A program made the position numbers and the translations under genes. A DNA stretch of 64,000 bases, from positions 1,116,001 to 1,180,000 of the forward strand of contig NZ_CP036292.1 in the NCBI RefSeq assembly GCF_007751715.1, in the 5' to 3' direction. Each line of letters opens with the position of its first letter. Within the stretch, counting starts at the first letter, position 1. The notes under the pieces were generated by a model. The model was not told the origin of the DNA. It made no database searches and saw only the letters and a list, made by a program, of their open reading frames with translations. Below are positions 27,262 through 35,981 of the stretch, in pieces. The DNA comes from Rosistilla oblonga. GTDB taxonomy: Bacteria > Planctomycetota > Planctomycetia > Pirellulales > Pirellulaceae.

Positions 27262-28929
27262 ATGTTGCTGAAGATTTCGATTGCGTTGTTGGGCTGTGCT
27301 GCGATCGCAGCTGCGTCCGTTCCTGGCCGTCTCTTGGCTGAACCGCTGCGGTATGCTCCCGAATCGGGGTCGCGTTTTGCCTATCGCTTCGAAATCGTCG
27401 TCGACGGCGACGATGAAACGATCACCTACAAGGGCGTGACGAAATATACCGTCAACGCCGTGAAGGAGGATCGCGTTCGGTTGACGTACCACGGTGGGTT
27501 GTCGGAATCGAAGAAGGCCAAAGGGCGACAGGGCCGCGGCGGCCGCAGGTTTGGGCCTCCGTCGATTCCTCGTCCTTTCTCTCGCCCAGCCTTTGCTGGC
27601 AAGGTGACGACCACCAATCAGATCACGCTCTCGCCTCAAGGCGAGGTCTTGGCGATGAACGGCGATTCTCAGTTGCCCTACCTGTTGGGGAACGTGTCGC
27701 TGATGCCGTTTGAGACGCTTCCCGAAGAGGAGACTCAGGCGTGGACGATTGACTCCGGCGTGTCGATCACCAAAAACGAACAGAATGGTCGAATGGGCGG
27801 TCGCTTCGGGCCGTTGGATCCTTTTGGCCGTGGCGACAACGGTCCCAAGGACGTGCGGGCTGCGGGTGAGGTCACGAAGTATTCGATCACGGGTGAGCAG
27901 GATGGGCGAGTGCAGATCAGCAAGTCCTATCAGTTGACGATGCCAGCCAACGACAAGAATCAGACTTATGAAATGACCGGCTCCGGATCTTGGACTTTCG
28001 ATCGCACCGCTGCCCTGCCCGATGCGATCGACATCCAATACAAGTTGGTGGTCAACGATGGGAACACCACCGTGACGGTGCCGATCCATGTGAAATATGA
28101 TCGCATCTCTGGCGAAGAGCTCGATCGGATGGAAGCGGAAGCCAAGCGAATCGCCGAAGAGCGAGCGATGGCGGCGAAGCAAGCTAAGGAGGAGGCGGAG
28201 CGACCGCTGAGCGAAGAGGAGTTGGCGGCGGCGATCGCCGATCTTCAATCGGGCGACGATGGAAAAATTCAGGCTCAGCTAGAAGCGTTGGCGAAGAAAA
28301 GCGTAGCGGATCCCAGCCCGAAAGTCGCCGCGGCGATCGAGGCTCACATCGAGCACGAGGACAAAAAACTGCGCTCGGCAGCTCATAATGCCTTGATGCG
28401 ATGGGCACCCGACTACAAGGTGGTCCAGGATCTGAAGAAGGCCTACGGCGGATTTGGGACGGTGAAGTCGACCGACCGCGAAGTCGATGCGTTGACGCCG
28501 TTGTATGTCGGCCAGATCGTCCAGTTCCAAGAGCACGGCTCCTTCTGGTTTCCCGGAGAGATTGTCTCGTTGAACGCCGACAAAAGCGTAGTCGTTCGCC
28601 GGCGTGCCGGCAGTTCGCGAAAGGTCACCGTCAAACGCCGCAACGTCCAATTGGCTCCCGAGCAATTACCGCAACCGAACAAACCCGCTTCGGTCTCCGC
28701 CGCGCCGATGGCAGCTGAGGGGACCAGTCCCGTTCGAACATGGTCCGACGCCACGGGGCGATTCAAGATCGAAGCCAATCTGTTGCGAGTCGAAAATGGT
28801 GGCGCGGTGTTGAAGCGAACCGACGGGCGAGAAGTCACCGTCCCCGTGACAAAACTAAGCGCCGCCGACCAGACCTATCTAAAAGCATGGGAAGCCGCCC
28901 TCAACGCAGACAACCCCTTCGAACCGTAA
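27262..28929 (+). CDS. Secreted SHD1-domain protein
   Basis: This encodes 555 residues from ATG 27262, with GGAGG 7 bases upstream; the frame back to 27187 has no ribosome site. The signal peptide (LLKISIALLGCAAIAAAS) is followed by a beta-rich region (about 30-305) with a Gly/Arg/Phe-rich insert, a helical Glu/Ala coiled segment (about 308-345), an Armadillo-like helical stretch, and the C-terminal SHD1 (SLA1 homology 1) domain (RTWSDATGRFKIEANLL...GREVTVPVTKLSAADQ). SHD1 domains are greatly expanded in planctomycete secreted proteins; their partners are unknown. It lies 163 bp after sucA and may be separate. Confidence 0.85.
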   Translation: MLLKISIALLGCAAIAAASVPGRLLAEPLRYAPESGSRFAYRFEIVVDGDDETITYKGVTKYTVNAVKEDRVRLTYHGGLSESKKAKGRQGRGGRRFGPPSIPRPFSRPAFAGKVTTTNQITLSPQGEVLAMNGDSQLPYLLGNVSLMPFETLPEEETQAWTIDSGVSITKNEQNGRMGGRFGPLDPFGRGDNGPKDVRAAGEVTKYSITGEQDGRVQISKSYQLTMPANDKNQTYEMTGSGSWTFDRTAALPDAIDIQYKLVVNDGNTTVTVPIHVKYDRISGEELDRMEAEAKRIAEERAMAAKQAKEEAERPLSEEELAAAIADLQSGDDGKIQAQLEALAKKSVADPSPKVAAAIEAHIEHEDKKLRSAAHNALMRWAPDYKVVQDLKKAYGGFGTVKSTDREVDALTPLYVGQIVQFQEHGSFWFPGEIVSLNADKSVVVRRRAGSSRKVTVKRRNVQLAPEQLPQPNKPASVSAAPMAAEGTSPVRTWSDATGRFKIEANLLRVENGGAVLKRTDGREVTVPVTKLSAADQTYLKAWEAALNADNPFEP

Positions 28930-29047
28930 CCGACCGCGCTGGAGTCGAGGCTTCAGCCGACGACCGCCAGGTGGTTGCGTTTGCGATGCCGCGGTGAATT
29001 CCGTTGGTGGGTTGCTGGGTTTGAAGGGAGTCTCGGATTCAACGCGG

Positions 29048-29830
29048 CTACTGTTGCGCGGCTAGCGGTTGGACGTCGTAGTCGACTCGCAGCAGGAACA
29101 GGGCGTGGGCTGGGGCGGTGGGGCCGGCTTGGTTGCGGTCGCGACCGGCGATCAGTTCCTCGATCCAGGCGGGCGGATGTTTGCCGCGGCCGACTTCGAC
29201 AAGGCTGCCGACGATGTTCCGGACCATGTTGTAGAGGAACCCGTTCGCTTCGACTTCGACGATCAAGTGCCCCTGCCCTGCTCTCCCCTGCCCTGTTGTC
29301 AGCGCCAAATCGTGGATCGTGCGGACCGTCGTTTTACGCTCGCTGCCGGTCGCTTGAAAGCAGGCAAAATCATGGGTGCCGACGATCATGGCGGCTGCTT
29401 GCTGCATCGCTTCGATGTCCAGTTGGACGTGGTGGTGCCAGAAGTAGCGGAAGTCGAAGGCGTCGCGGACGCCACCGATCTGCAGTTGGTAGCGGTAGCG
29501 TTTGCCGACGGCATCGCGCAACGCGTGGAAGTCGACGGGCATCTCTTCGCAGCGATAGACGGTGATGTCGTCGGGGATCTTCGTGTTGATCGCGCGACCC
29601 AACGCGGCGTCGCTGGATCGCCAGGCGTCGGTGGTGAGACTTGCGACTTGAGCGATCGCGTGGACGCCCGAATCGGTCCGTCCGCTGCCGGTGATCGAGA
29701 CGCGCTCGCCGGTCAATTCAGCGAACGCGCGTTGCAGTTCGCCTTGGATCGTCGGCAGGTCCGCTTGGACCTGCCAGCCTGCGTAGCGGAAGCCATCGTA
29801 GCCGATGGTCAAACGAAAAGTTCTCAACAC
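29048..29830 (-). CDS. truA: tRNA pseudouridine(38-40) synthase TruA
   Basis: This encodes 260 residues. The catalytic Asp53 is in GRTDSGVHA; other TruA blocks are TIGYDGFRYAGWQ, KRYRYQLQ, HDFACFQATGS and NGFLYNMVRNIVG. It isomerises uridines in the tRNA anticodon arm. The long frame to 29998 overlaps asd; GTG 29830 is chosen because it gives the standard N-terminus (LRTFRLTIGYDG) 25 bp after the asd stop. TTG 29827 is the other option. Probably co-transcribed with asd. Confidence 0.95.
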   Translation of the reverse strand: MLRTFRLTIGYDGFRYAGWQVQADLPTIQGELQRAFAELTGERVSITGSGRTDSGVHAIAQVASLTTDAWRSSDAALGRAINTKIPDDITVYRCEEMPVDFHALRDAVGKRYRYQLQIGGVRDAFDFRYFWHHHVQLDIEAMQQAAAMIVGTHDFACFQATGSERKTTVRTIHDLALTTGQGRAGQGHLIVEVEANGFLYNMVRNIVGSLVEVGRGKHPPAWIEELIAGRDRNQAGPTAPAHALFLLRVDYDVQPLAAQQ

Positions 29831-29855
29831 GTCAGGCCTGGCTTCCGCAAAATGA

Positions 29856-30872
29856 TCAGGCGACCGAAGCCATCTTCTTGGCCAACAGTTCGGCGATCTG
29901 AACGGCGTTGGTCGCGGCTCCCTTGCGGAGATTGTCGCTGACGCACCAGAACGCGATCCCGTTGGGGCTGCTGAGGTCCTTGCGAACACGGCCGACAAAA
30001 ACGTCGTCCTTGCCAGCGCTGTCGACAGGCATCGGGTATTGTCGCCCGGCCAGATCGTCGATCAAAGTCACGCCGTCGGCATTGGCGAACAGCTCGCGGG
30101 CTTGTTCGACGGTCAGCGGTTTTTCGGTCTCGACAAGAATCGATTCGCTGTGGCCGATCGCAACCGGAACGCGAACGCAGGTCGGGCAGACGTCGATCGA
30201 ATCGTCGCCGAAGATCTTGCGAGTCTCGTAGACCATCTTCATCTCTTCGGAGGTGTAACCCTCGTGTTTTTCCGATCCGATCTGAGGGATCAGGTTAAAC
30301 GCGATCGGGTATTGGAACGTCTTGGCTGCGGGAGCGGAGCCATCGAGCGATCCTCGAGTCGAGTGCATCAGTTCCGCTTCGCCCGCCAGTCCGGCACCGC
30401 TGGTGGCTTGGTAGGTGCTGACGACGACGCGCTTGATGCGTGCCGCGTTGTGCAGCGGAGCCAAGGCGACGACCATCTGCGTGGTCGAGCAGTTGGGGCT
30501 GGCGATGATGCCTTGGTGGTTGTCGATCGCCGACGCGTTGACTTCGGGGATGATCAACGGCACCTTCGGGTCCATCCGCCAATATCCGCTCTCGTCGACC
30601 ACGATCGCACCGCGTTCGACAGCCCACGGCGCGAACTCAGCCGATACTTCGTCGGGTGTGCTGGCGATCACGACGTCGACGCCGTCGAACGCGCTCGGTT
30701 CCATCAATTCAACGGTGATCTGTTGATCGCCAAACGTGACGACTTGGCCGGCCGATCGCGCCGATGCCAACAATCGCAAGCGTCCGTGTGGCAGCTTGCG
30801 TTGCAAAATTTGGTCTAGCACGATCCGACCCACGGCGCCGGTCGCGCCGACGACGGCCAAGGTATCAATCAC
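29856..30872 (-). CDS. asd: Aspartate-semialdehyde dehydrogenase
   Basis: This encodes 338 residues. The NADP-binding GATGAVG loop is at 9-15 and the active-site Cys128 is in SPNCSTTQ. The substrate-binding YQATSGAG and the downstream RVPVAIGHSESI fit the bacterial Asd family. It reduces aspartyl phosphate to the semialdehyde, at the branch to lysine/diaminopimelate, methionine and threonine; it needs no partner. A 25 bp gap to truA suggests one transcript, a frequent pairing in bacteria. Confidence 0.96.
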   Translation of the reverse strand: MIDTLAVVGATGAVGRIVLDQILQRKLPHGRLRLLASARSAGQVVTFGDQQITVELMEPSAFDGVDVVIASTPDEVSAEFAPWAVERGAIVVDESGYWRMDPKVPLIIPEVNASAIDNHQGIIASPNCSTTQMVVALAPLHNAARIKRVVVSTYQATSGAGLAGEAELMHSTRGSLDGSAPAAKTFQYPIAFNLIPQIGSEKHEGYTSEEMKMVYETRKIFGDDSIDVCPTCVRVPVAIGHSESILVETEKPLTVEQARELFANADGVTLIDDLAGRQYPMPVDSAGKDDVFVGRVRKDLSSPNGIAFWCVSDNLRKGAATNAVQIAELLAKKMASVA

Positions 30873-30929
30873 TTTTGCGTCTCACTTTTCCAGATGTTTG
30901 TTGTCTATGTCTATCGGTTCTCGGACGAT

Positions 30930-32114
30930 CTATTCGCGAACCGCTTTAGCAGCTTCGGCCAAATCGGGGTCGGCCAGTCCCAGCACGCCGCGGCCTTCTT
31001 CGATACGAGACATCACGTCGAATTCGATGTCTTCGGAATCGATCTCCCAGAACTTGTTCATCGCTTCGTCGGACAGCGGTTTCCACGATCGGAACAATCG
31101 CATGCCGACGCCGCGCGATGGATCGCTGGTGAACCACCATGGGCTCAGCGGAATGTTCGGGTCATCCATTTTCCAATCTTCGTCGACGCTGTATAGACGG
31201 GAAGCACAGCGGACGTCTTCGGGCTCCATCTCCCAGCTGCCGCCGCGGACGACGCGTGGGTCAGCGGTTTCGATCGACTTGATCGCTTCGGACGCCTTCA
31301 CGGTTTTGCCTTCAAAAACCTTGTAGCCGTCTTCCAGGTAGGCGTCGATTGTCCATTCAGCCACGTTGCCCAGCATGTCGTTGAGGCCAAAAGCGTTTGG
31401 CTTTTTCAGTCCAACCTTCGACGGGCCATCGGGAGAATTGTCGGCGTACCAAGCGTATTGGTCGATCTCGTCGGCCGATTCGCCCCAGCTGTAAGCGGTG
31501 GTGCTGCCGGCGCGAGCCGCCCATTCCCATTCCGCTTCGGTCGGAATGCGGTACTGGGTGTCGGTCATCTTCGACAGCCACTTGGTGAATTGCTTGGCTG
31601 CGAATTGGGTCATCGTGACAGCCGGCAGGTCGTCGTCGTCGCCAAATTCAAAGGTGTAGCTGGGCTCGTACAGTTCGGTCGGCGTGGTGACCGCGTCGAC
31701 TTTGTTTTCCGGAGTGACCTTCCGCATGTCGCGGAAAACAAACTCCTTGAAAGTTTTGTACATTCCCATGAACTCTTTGTATTCGATCCAGCGGACCTCG
31801 GTCTTGCAGACCCACATCGGATCGACATTGACCATGATCTGCGGGCTTTCGTCCTCTTTGTGCCCCTTTTCGCTGGCTGGGCTGCCCATTTTGTAGCTTC
31901 CTGCGGGGACCGGGATCATTTCAAAGCTGATCTCGGTGCCGGGGATCGTCTCGGTGTAAGGGACCATAAAGCCCCCTTCGACTGCGACAAACGGCCCTTT
32001 CTCGGGCTGGGTTGTCGAGAAGCCTTTGATTTTTGCACTGTCATCGGCTGCGATGGCGACGCAGCTTGTCAACGCAAACAAGCACAGGGACAAAGATCGA
32101 GCGTACAGGTTCAT
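30930..32114 (-). CDS. Formylglycine-generating-enzyme-like (SUMF1/PvdO) secreted protein
   Basis: This encodes 394 residues from ATG 32114, the first start that gives a signal peptide (LYARSLSLCLFALTSCVAIA). The FGE-sulfatase fold is plain: FEMIPVPAGSYKMGSP at the start, RIPTEAEWEWAARAGS, YAWYADNSPDG, FGLNDMLGNVAEWT and RVVRGGSW near the end. Of the two Cys residues needed for copper-dependent formylglycine formation I see no clear pair, so a true sulfatase-activating role is doubtful; many planctomycete copies are non-catalytic binders. It sits 58 bp upstream of asd on the same strand, perhaps by chance. Confidence 0.88.
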   Translation of the reverse strand: MNLYARSLSLCLFALTSCVAIAADDSAKIKGFSTTQPEKGPFVAVEGGFMVPYTETIPGTEISFEMIPVPAGSYKMGSPASEKGHKEDESPQIMVNVDPMWVCKTEVRWIEYKEFMGMYKTFKEFVFRDMRKVTPENKVDAVTTPTELYEPSYTFEFGDDDDLPAVTMTQFAAKQFTKWLSKMTDTQYRIPTEAEWEWAARAGSTTAYSWGESADEIDQYAWYADNSPDGPSKVGLKKPNAFGLNDMLGNVAEWTIDAYLEDGYKVFEGKTVKASEAIKSIETADPRVVRGGSWEMEPEDVRCASRLYSVDEDWKMDDPNIPLSPWWFTSDPSRGVGMRLFRSWKPLSDEAMNKFWEIDSEDIEFDVMSRIEEGRGVLGLADPDLAEAAKAVRE

Positions 32115-32275
32115 ATGTAAGTCGTTTCTGCGGGACGAAGATTCGTGAAGCACGGAGTTGCTTTGCATTGTAGTCAAAGGGGGGCAATTTGGCGATTGTT
32201 ACCGGCTCAATTCCGGCTCCTCTCCACTCGCCGCGGCCACAAAAAATGCGTGTTCTGCACAGAGTGACCGCTCGG

Positions 32276-33115
32276 CTACTTCTTTTCGCCGATGATGGTG
32301 TACCGTTCGGGTTGCCGGTCGGCAAATCGGTCGATCACATGCTTTCCGGGAGTCCGGACGATCTGTTTGTTTCGAGCGATCGAAAGGTCGATGTCGGCGG
32401 TCAGGATCAATTCTTGATCGCTATCGGTTTCGGCGATCATCACGCCGTCGGGACCCGCGATCGAACTCATCCCGCAGAACTCGAACGTCCGCTCGGTCCC
32501 CACGCGATTGGCGGCGATGAAGTAGAGATGGTTTTCCATGCTGCGAGCCGGCGGCACGATCTCGGCAGTCCGCCGCGCCGCGACGGGCCAATTGGTCGAC
32601 AGCGCGATCACGTCGGCACCGTGCAGGCCGAGGACGCGAGCCGTTTCGGGGAAGGAACTGTCGTAACAGATCGCCATCCCGACACGGATCTCTCCCGCCG
32701 CTTGAATGCTGAATTCGCGATCGCCAGAATCGAGGAATCGGTCGACGCCCACGCCCGGCAGATGGATCTTGCGGTAGCTGCCGACGACACCGCTGCGGTT
32801 GATCATCGCTTGCGAATTGAACAGCTTGTCGCCTTCGATTTCCAGGAAACCGATGATCACGTGCAGGTCGGAATCCCCGCAGGCGGCGGCAAACGAATCG
32901 AACAGCGGGTCGTCGATCGACAGTCCCAGCGGCAACGCTTCTTCGCGACTTTCGAAGCAGTATCCGGTCAGTGCGCACTCGGGGAAGACGGCTAGATCGA
33001 CTCCATCGGCTTTGACCGTCGCGATCTTGGCGAGGATCTGTTGGACGTTGTGGTCGATGTCGGCAAACGCGACATCCATCTGAACCGCTGCGACGCGTTT
33101 TGTTTGTTGGCTCAT
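32276..33115 (-). CDS. Carbon-nitrogen hydrolase (nitrilase superfamily)
   Basis: This encodes 279 residues. The Glu-Lys-Cys triad is visible: Glu46 (FPECALTGY), Lys116 (YRKIHLPG) and Cys150 (ICYDSSFPE). The chain is a single nitrilase fold without extra domains and should hydrolyse an amide or carbamoyl bond; omega-amidase- or carbamoylputrescine-type substrates are possible but not readable. ATG 33115 gives the normal N-terminus (RVAAVQMDVAFADI); the frame extending to 33673 is antisense to the TAXI gene. Divergent from it by 167 bp. Confidence 0.93.
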   Translation of the reverse strand: MSQQTKRVAAVQMDVAFADIDHNVQQILAKIATVKADGVDLAVFPECALTGYCFESREEALPLGLSIDDPLFDSFAAACGDSDLHVIIGFLEIEGDKLFNSQAMINRSGVVGSYRKIHLPGVGVDRFLDSGDREFSIQAAGEIRVGMAICYDSSFPETARVLGLHGADVIALSTNWPVAARRTAEIVPPARSMENHLYFIAANRVGTERTFEFCGMSSIAGPDGVMIAETDSDQELILTADIDLSIARNKQIVRTPGKHVIDRFADRQPERYTIIGEKK

Positions 33116-33282
33116 GGCAAGTTGGACCTGTTTGAAAGTTTGGTGACCCGACCGATTCGGGCCGGCGGGCCCCGCTTCTAGCCTCGCCCAAGGGGGCGTG
33201 TTAATATACATGAGATTCAAATGAATTCCCGCCCCAACTGGGATTTCTCCATCCCTCGAACACTCTTGAAGGTCGATTCCCG

Positions 33283-34359
33283 ATGGCTCTAATGCTCCAA
33301 ATTTCGCAACATCGTGCGCTTGTCGCTTCGCTGGTTTTGTCCGCTCTGATGCTGGGTTGCAAGAAGAGCGACAGCACTGGCGATGGCGGTGCCACTGGCG
33401 GACGTCAGTTCTTGAGCATGGGAACCGCTCCGGTCGGCGGTGCCTTTCCCGTCGTCGGCGGCGCGATCGCTGAGGTCTTGAACGAACACAAGGGGACCGT
33501 CGATTGGAAGGTCCAAGCCAAGGGGACCAAGGGCTCGCAAGAGAACATCCGCCGATTGCAGCAAGCGGAATTGGAGCTAGCGCTCTCCAACGCCGCGATC
33601 TCCTACTTCGCCGCGCGTGGCGAAGCGGGTTGGGACAAGGTTTACGACATTCGTGCGATCGCGACGCTGGCACCTAACGTGGCACTCTTCATCGCACGAG
33701 CCGATTCGGGGATTCAATCGATCGCCGATCTGAAAGGCAAACGCGTGATCACCGGACCTGCCGGTGCCGGATTCCAACAGTTCGTCGAACCGATCCTAGC
33801 CGAGCATGGTGTCGCTTGGGATGAGATCACTTCGCTGAACGCCACGCAAAGTGGAGCTGTCGATCAATTGGGCGACGGCGCCGCCGATGCTGCATTTTTG
33901 GGCGGAGCGGTTCCAACGGGATCGATCACTCAAGCTGCCAGCACGTTCGACGTGACCTACATTCCGTTCGACGAATCGGCTCGCCAAAAGCTGATCGAGA
34001 AGTACGCCTTCTTCCACCCTGCGACGATTCCCGGCGGAACCTATAAAGGACTCGACAACGATTTCTTGGGACTGAACGTCGGTTCGATGCACTTGATCAC
34101 CGCGGCATCGCAGAGCGACGAACTGATTTATGAAGTCACCAAGTCGATCTGGGAAAACCGAGCGGAGATCGCCGGCAAGCATCCTGCGGGCAAAGCGATC
34201 AACGAAAAGAATGTCGCTCGCAATACCGGGATCGAATATCACCCCGGTGCCATCAAGTTCTACGAAGAGGTAGGCGTCTTGGAGGCTGCGGAAAAGCCAG
34301 CTGCTGAAGAAGCTCCCGCAGCAGACGCGCCAGCCGAAGCACCCGCAGCGGCTGAGTAG
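33283..34359 (+). CDS. TAXI-family TRAP transporter solute-binding lipoprotein
   Basis: This encodes 358 residues. The lipobox LMLGC places the acylated Cys at 26. The body is an NMT1/TAXI binding protein: FLSMGTAPVGGAFPVVGGAIAEVLN, QENIRRLQQAELELALSNAAI, LKGKRVITGPAGAGF, and GGTYKG...LNVGSMHLI. TAXI proteins usually feed a fused DctMQ permease to import acids such as glutamate or 2-oxoglutarate. No permease is adjacent; an Ala/Glu/Pro-rich tail ends the chain. The stop lies 21 bp before the MITE-like element. Confidence 0.88.
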   Translation: MALMLQISQHRALVASLVLSALMLGCKKSDSTGDGGATGGRQFLSMGTAPVGGAFPVVGGAIAEVLNEHKGTVDWKVQAKGTKGSQENIRRLQQAELELALSNAAISYFAARGEAGWDKVYDIRAIATLAPNVALFIARADSGIQSIADLKGKRVITGPAGAGFQQFVEPILAEHGVAWDEITSLNATQSGAVDQLGDGAADAAFLGGAVPTGSITQAASTFDVTYIPFDESARQKLIEKYAFFHPATIPGGTYKGLDNDFLGLNVGSMHLITAASQSDELIYEVTKSIWENRAEIAGKHPAGKAINEKNVARNTGIEYHPGAIKFYEEVGVLEAAEKPAAEEAPAADAPAEAPAAAE

Positions 34360-34380
34360 TCGGCGACGTTAAAGGTTCTC

Positions 34381-34625
34381 GTAGTGGATCTTGTTAAAAG
34401 ATCCTTCGAGGATATCCAATTATCCCGGCAGGGATCGAAGCAATTAACCGTAGGTAAGCGTAACGCCACCTACGGTTTTTGCGTTAGGGGCGTCGTTGAC
34501 CGCCGAAGGTGGTCGCAGTTGAGCGGTGGTGATCGCGTTCGCTCCACAACCGGCTGATCGTTGCAACGCGTTCGGCGTGATTGCGGCTGATGTGCGCTTG
34601 AAGGATCTTTAACAAGATCCACTAC
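34381..34625. mobile_element. MITE-like element, 245 bp with 26-27 bp terminal inverted repeats
   Basis: The ends (34381-34407 and 34600-34625) are reverse complements with a single extra A. Each end is itself a hairpin (GGATCTT...AAGATCC). The interior holds the CCGTAGGT...ACCTACGG hairpin that is also the core of repeat units A-C. It has no coding frame and lies between convergent genes. The right end supplies the TAG stop of the GtrA gene. No clear target duplication is seen. Confidence 0.8.
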
Positions 34626-35044
34626 GGTTGGGTGGCTGTGTTCGGGCGGCCGAAGACGAACCGATTGTAGAACAGGAACTTTGCCGCAAAGCCTGCGATC
34701 AAGACCGTTGCAGTTGCGATCAGGTAGTGGATCCCCAGCAGGCTGTGCAATCCCAAGAACGCTGCGTATTCCAGGCCACGAAAGCAGATCGTGGCGGTCA
34801 GGAACGAAGCGAGTTGCGTGGCGATCGGTTGTTCGTTGGCTTGGAAAACGAACCAGCGACAGCAGGCGAAGTTGACGAAAAAGATGATCACTAGCGAGGC
34901 GGCAAACGCCAGTTCGGCGGGCCACGCGGCGTGCTGAGTCAGGGCGTGGGTGATCCCAAGGTTGCCGAGAAAGCTGACGCCGCTGAGGATCAAGAACCGG
35001 ATCGCGCGGCTTGCTCGGGGTGCACTGACGCTTGCCCGGATCAT
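34622..35044 (-). CDS. GtrA-family membrane protein
   Basis: This encodes 140 residues in four membrane helices (FLILSGVSFLGNLGITHAL, FAASLVIIFFVNFACCRWFVF, a third around CFRGLEYAAFLGL, and LIATATVLIAGFAAKFLFYNRFVF). GtrA proteins move lipid-linked sugars (undecaprenyl-phosphate-glucose) across the inner membrane. ATG 35044 overlaps the methyltransferase stop as ATGA; the long frame to 35422 is an internal read of that gene. The last codon is read into the MITE-like element, so the original C-terminus may have been altered. Confidence 0.9.
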   Translation of the reverse strand: MIRASVSAPRASRAIRFLILSGVSFLGNLGITHALTQHAAWPAELAFAASLVIIFFVNFACCRWFVFQANEQPIATQLASFLTATICFRGLEYAAFLGLHSLLGIHYLIATATVLIAGFAAKFLFYNRFVFGRPNTATQP

Positions 35045-35934
35045 TCCGAAGGAGTCCGCGAATTCTGAGGCGTCGATTGTGGATCGGTCGGCATTTGTCC
35101 GGCGACGATCACGTTCCAGGTCAGCGGTGTCAGCAGCCGTCCGGCGATCGCTTCGATTCCACGATCCAGGCCGCAGGCGATCCGCGATGCAGGAGCGGTC
35201 AGCCATGATGGATTCATTGGGACTTCGGCAAACGGTGTCGACAGCAGTCCTTGCGGTCGTTGGCGAAGCGACGTCAGGCCGGCGTCGGCGAAGCAGTTTT
35301 CCATCTCGCGGCCGGTCAGTTCCAGTTGCTCGTCGGAGTAGCTGGCGTCGACCTGTTTTCTCAACCGGCGAGCGATTCCGACAATCGGATTGCTCGGTTG
35401 CGGTTCGTTCACGACCAGCCATCCACCAGGTGCCAGCAGCGACACCAGGTTCTCGACGACTTCGTCCATCTGGTCCATGTGATGCAGGACACCGATCATG
35501 AAGATGATGTCAAACGGTTCGTCGGTTTTCAGGTCGCGAGCGTTTGTCGTGGCGAAGGTCGCTCGATCGGTTTGGCGTTCGCTGCGGGCCAGATCGATCA
35601 GCATCTCGGAGTAATCGATGCCCAGGTAGCAGTCGTAATCGGCGGGTAGGTAATCGACCGAATATCCGGCACCGCAGCCAACTTCGAGGATGCGTTTGCC
35701 GTGCAGCGACCGCTCGGGGAGTGCACCGAGCGTTTGCAGTAGGCGTTGTCGTCGCGCCGGGCGGGCCGACGGCGATCTATCTTTGGCGGCATACTTTCCC
35801 GCAATCGTGTCGAACAGTTCGCGGTCGCGTTTCTCGAAGCTTGATTCTCCGCCGAGGGCGTTCGCCTCGGTTGCCGAATCCGCCGAGGTCGGTTTTGGGT
35901 CGGCTGAGGATTCGATTTCGGTGATCGTTGACAT
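35041..35934 (-). CDS. Class I SAM-dependent methyltransferase
   Basis: This encodes 297 residues from ATG 35934. A TTG at 35985 with GGAG 3-4 bases upstream would overlap the glycosyltransferase stop and cannot be excluded. Motif I is at 83-91 (ILEVGCGAG), then YLGIDYSEM, ARDLKTDEPFDIIFMIGVLHHM and LLAPGGWLVVNEP, a Rossmann methyltransferase. The substrate is unreadable; the position between a polyprenol-type glycosyltransferase and GtrA suggests a lipid-linked sugar or glycan. It is the second gene of that three-gene unit. Confidence 0.88.
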   Translation of the reverse strand: MSTITEIESSADPKPTSADSATEANALGGESSFEKRDRELFDTIAGKYAAKDRSPSARPARRQRLLQTLGALPERSLHGKRILEVGCGAGYSVDYLPADYDCYLGIDYSEMLIDLARSERQTDRATFATTNARDLKTDEPFDIIFMIGVLHHMDQMDEVVENLVSLLAPGGWLVVNEPQPSNPIVGIARRLRKQVDASYSDEQLELTGREMENCFADAGLTSLRQRPQGLLSTPFAEVPMNPSWLTAPASRIACGLDRGIEAIAGRLLTPLTWNVIVAGQMPTDPQSTPQNSRTPSE

Positions 35935-35981
35935 TGCGGTCGTTCGGGTTGTAGTGACTGGAGAGGGCCCGCCGGTCGTGG

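Noticed and set aside
34470-34925. Minus-strand frame of 151 codons through the MITE-like element.
   Set aside because: Reads another frame of GtrA; GtrA's four helices decide the true frame.
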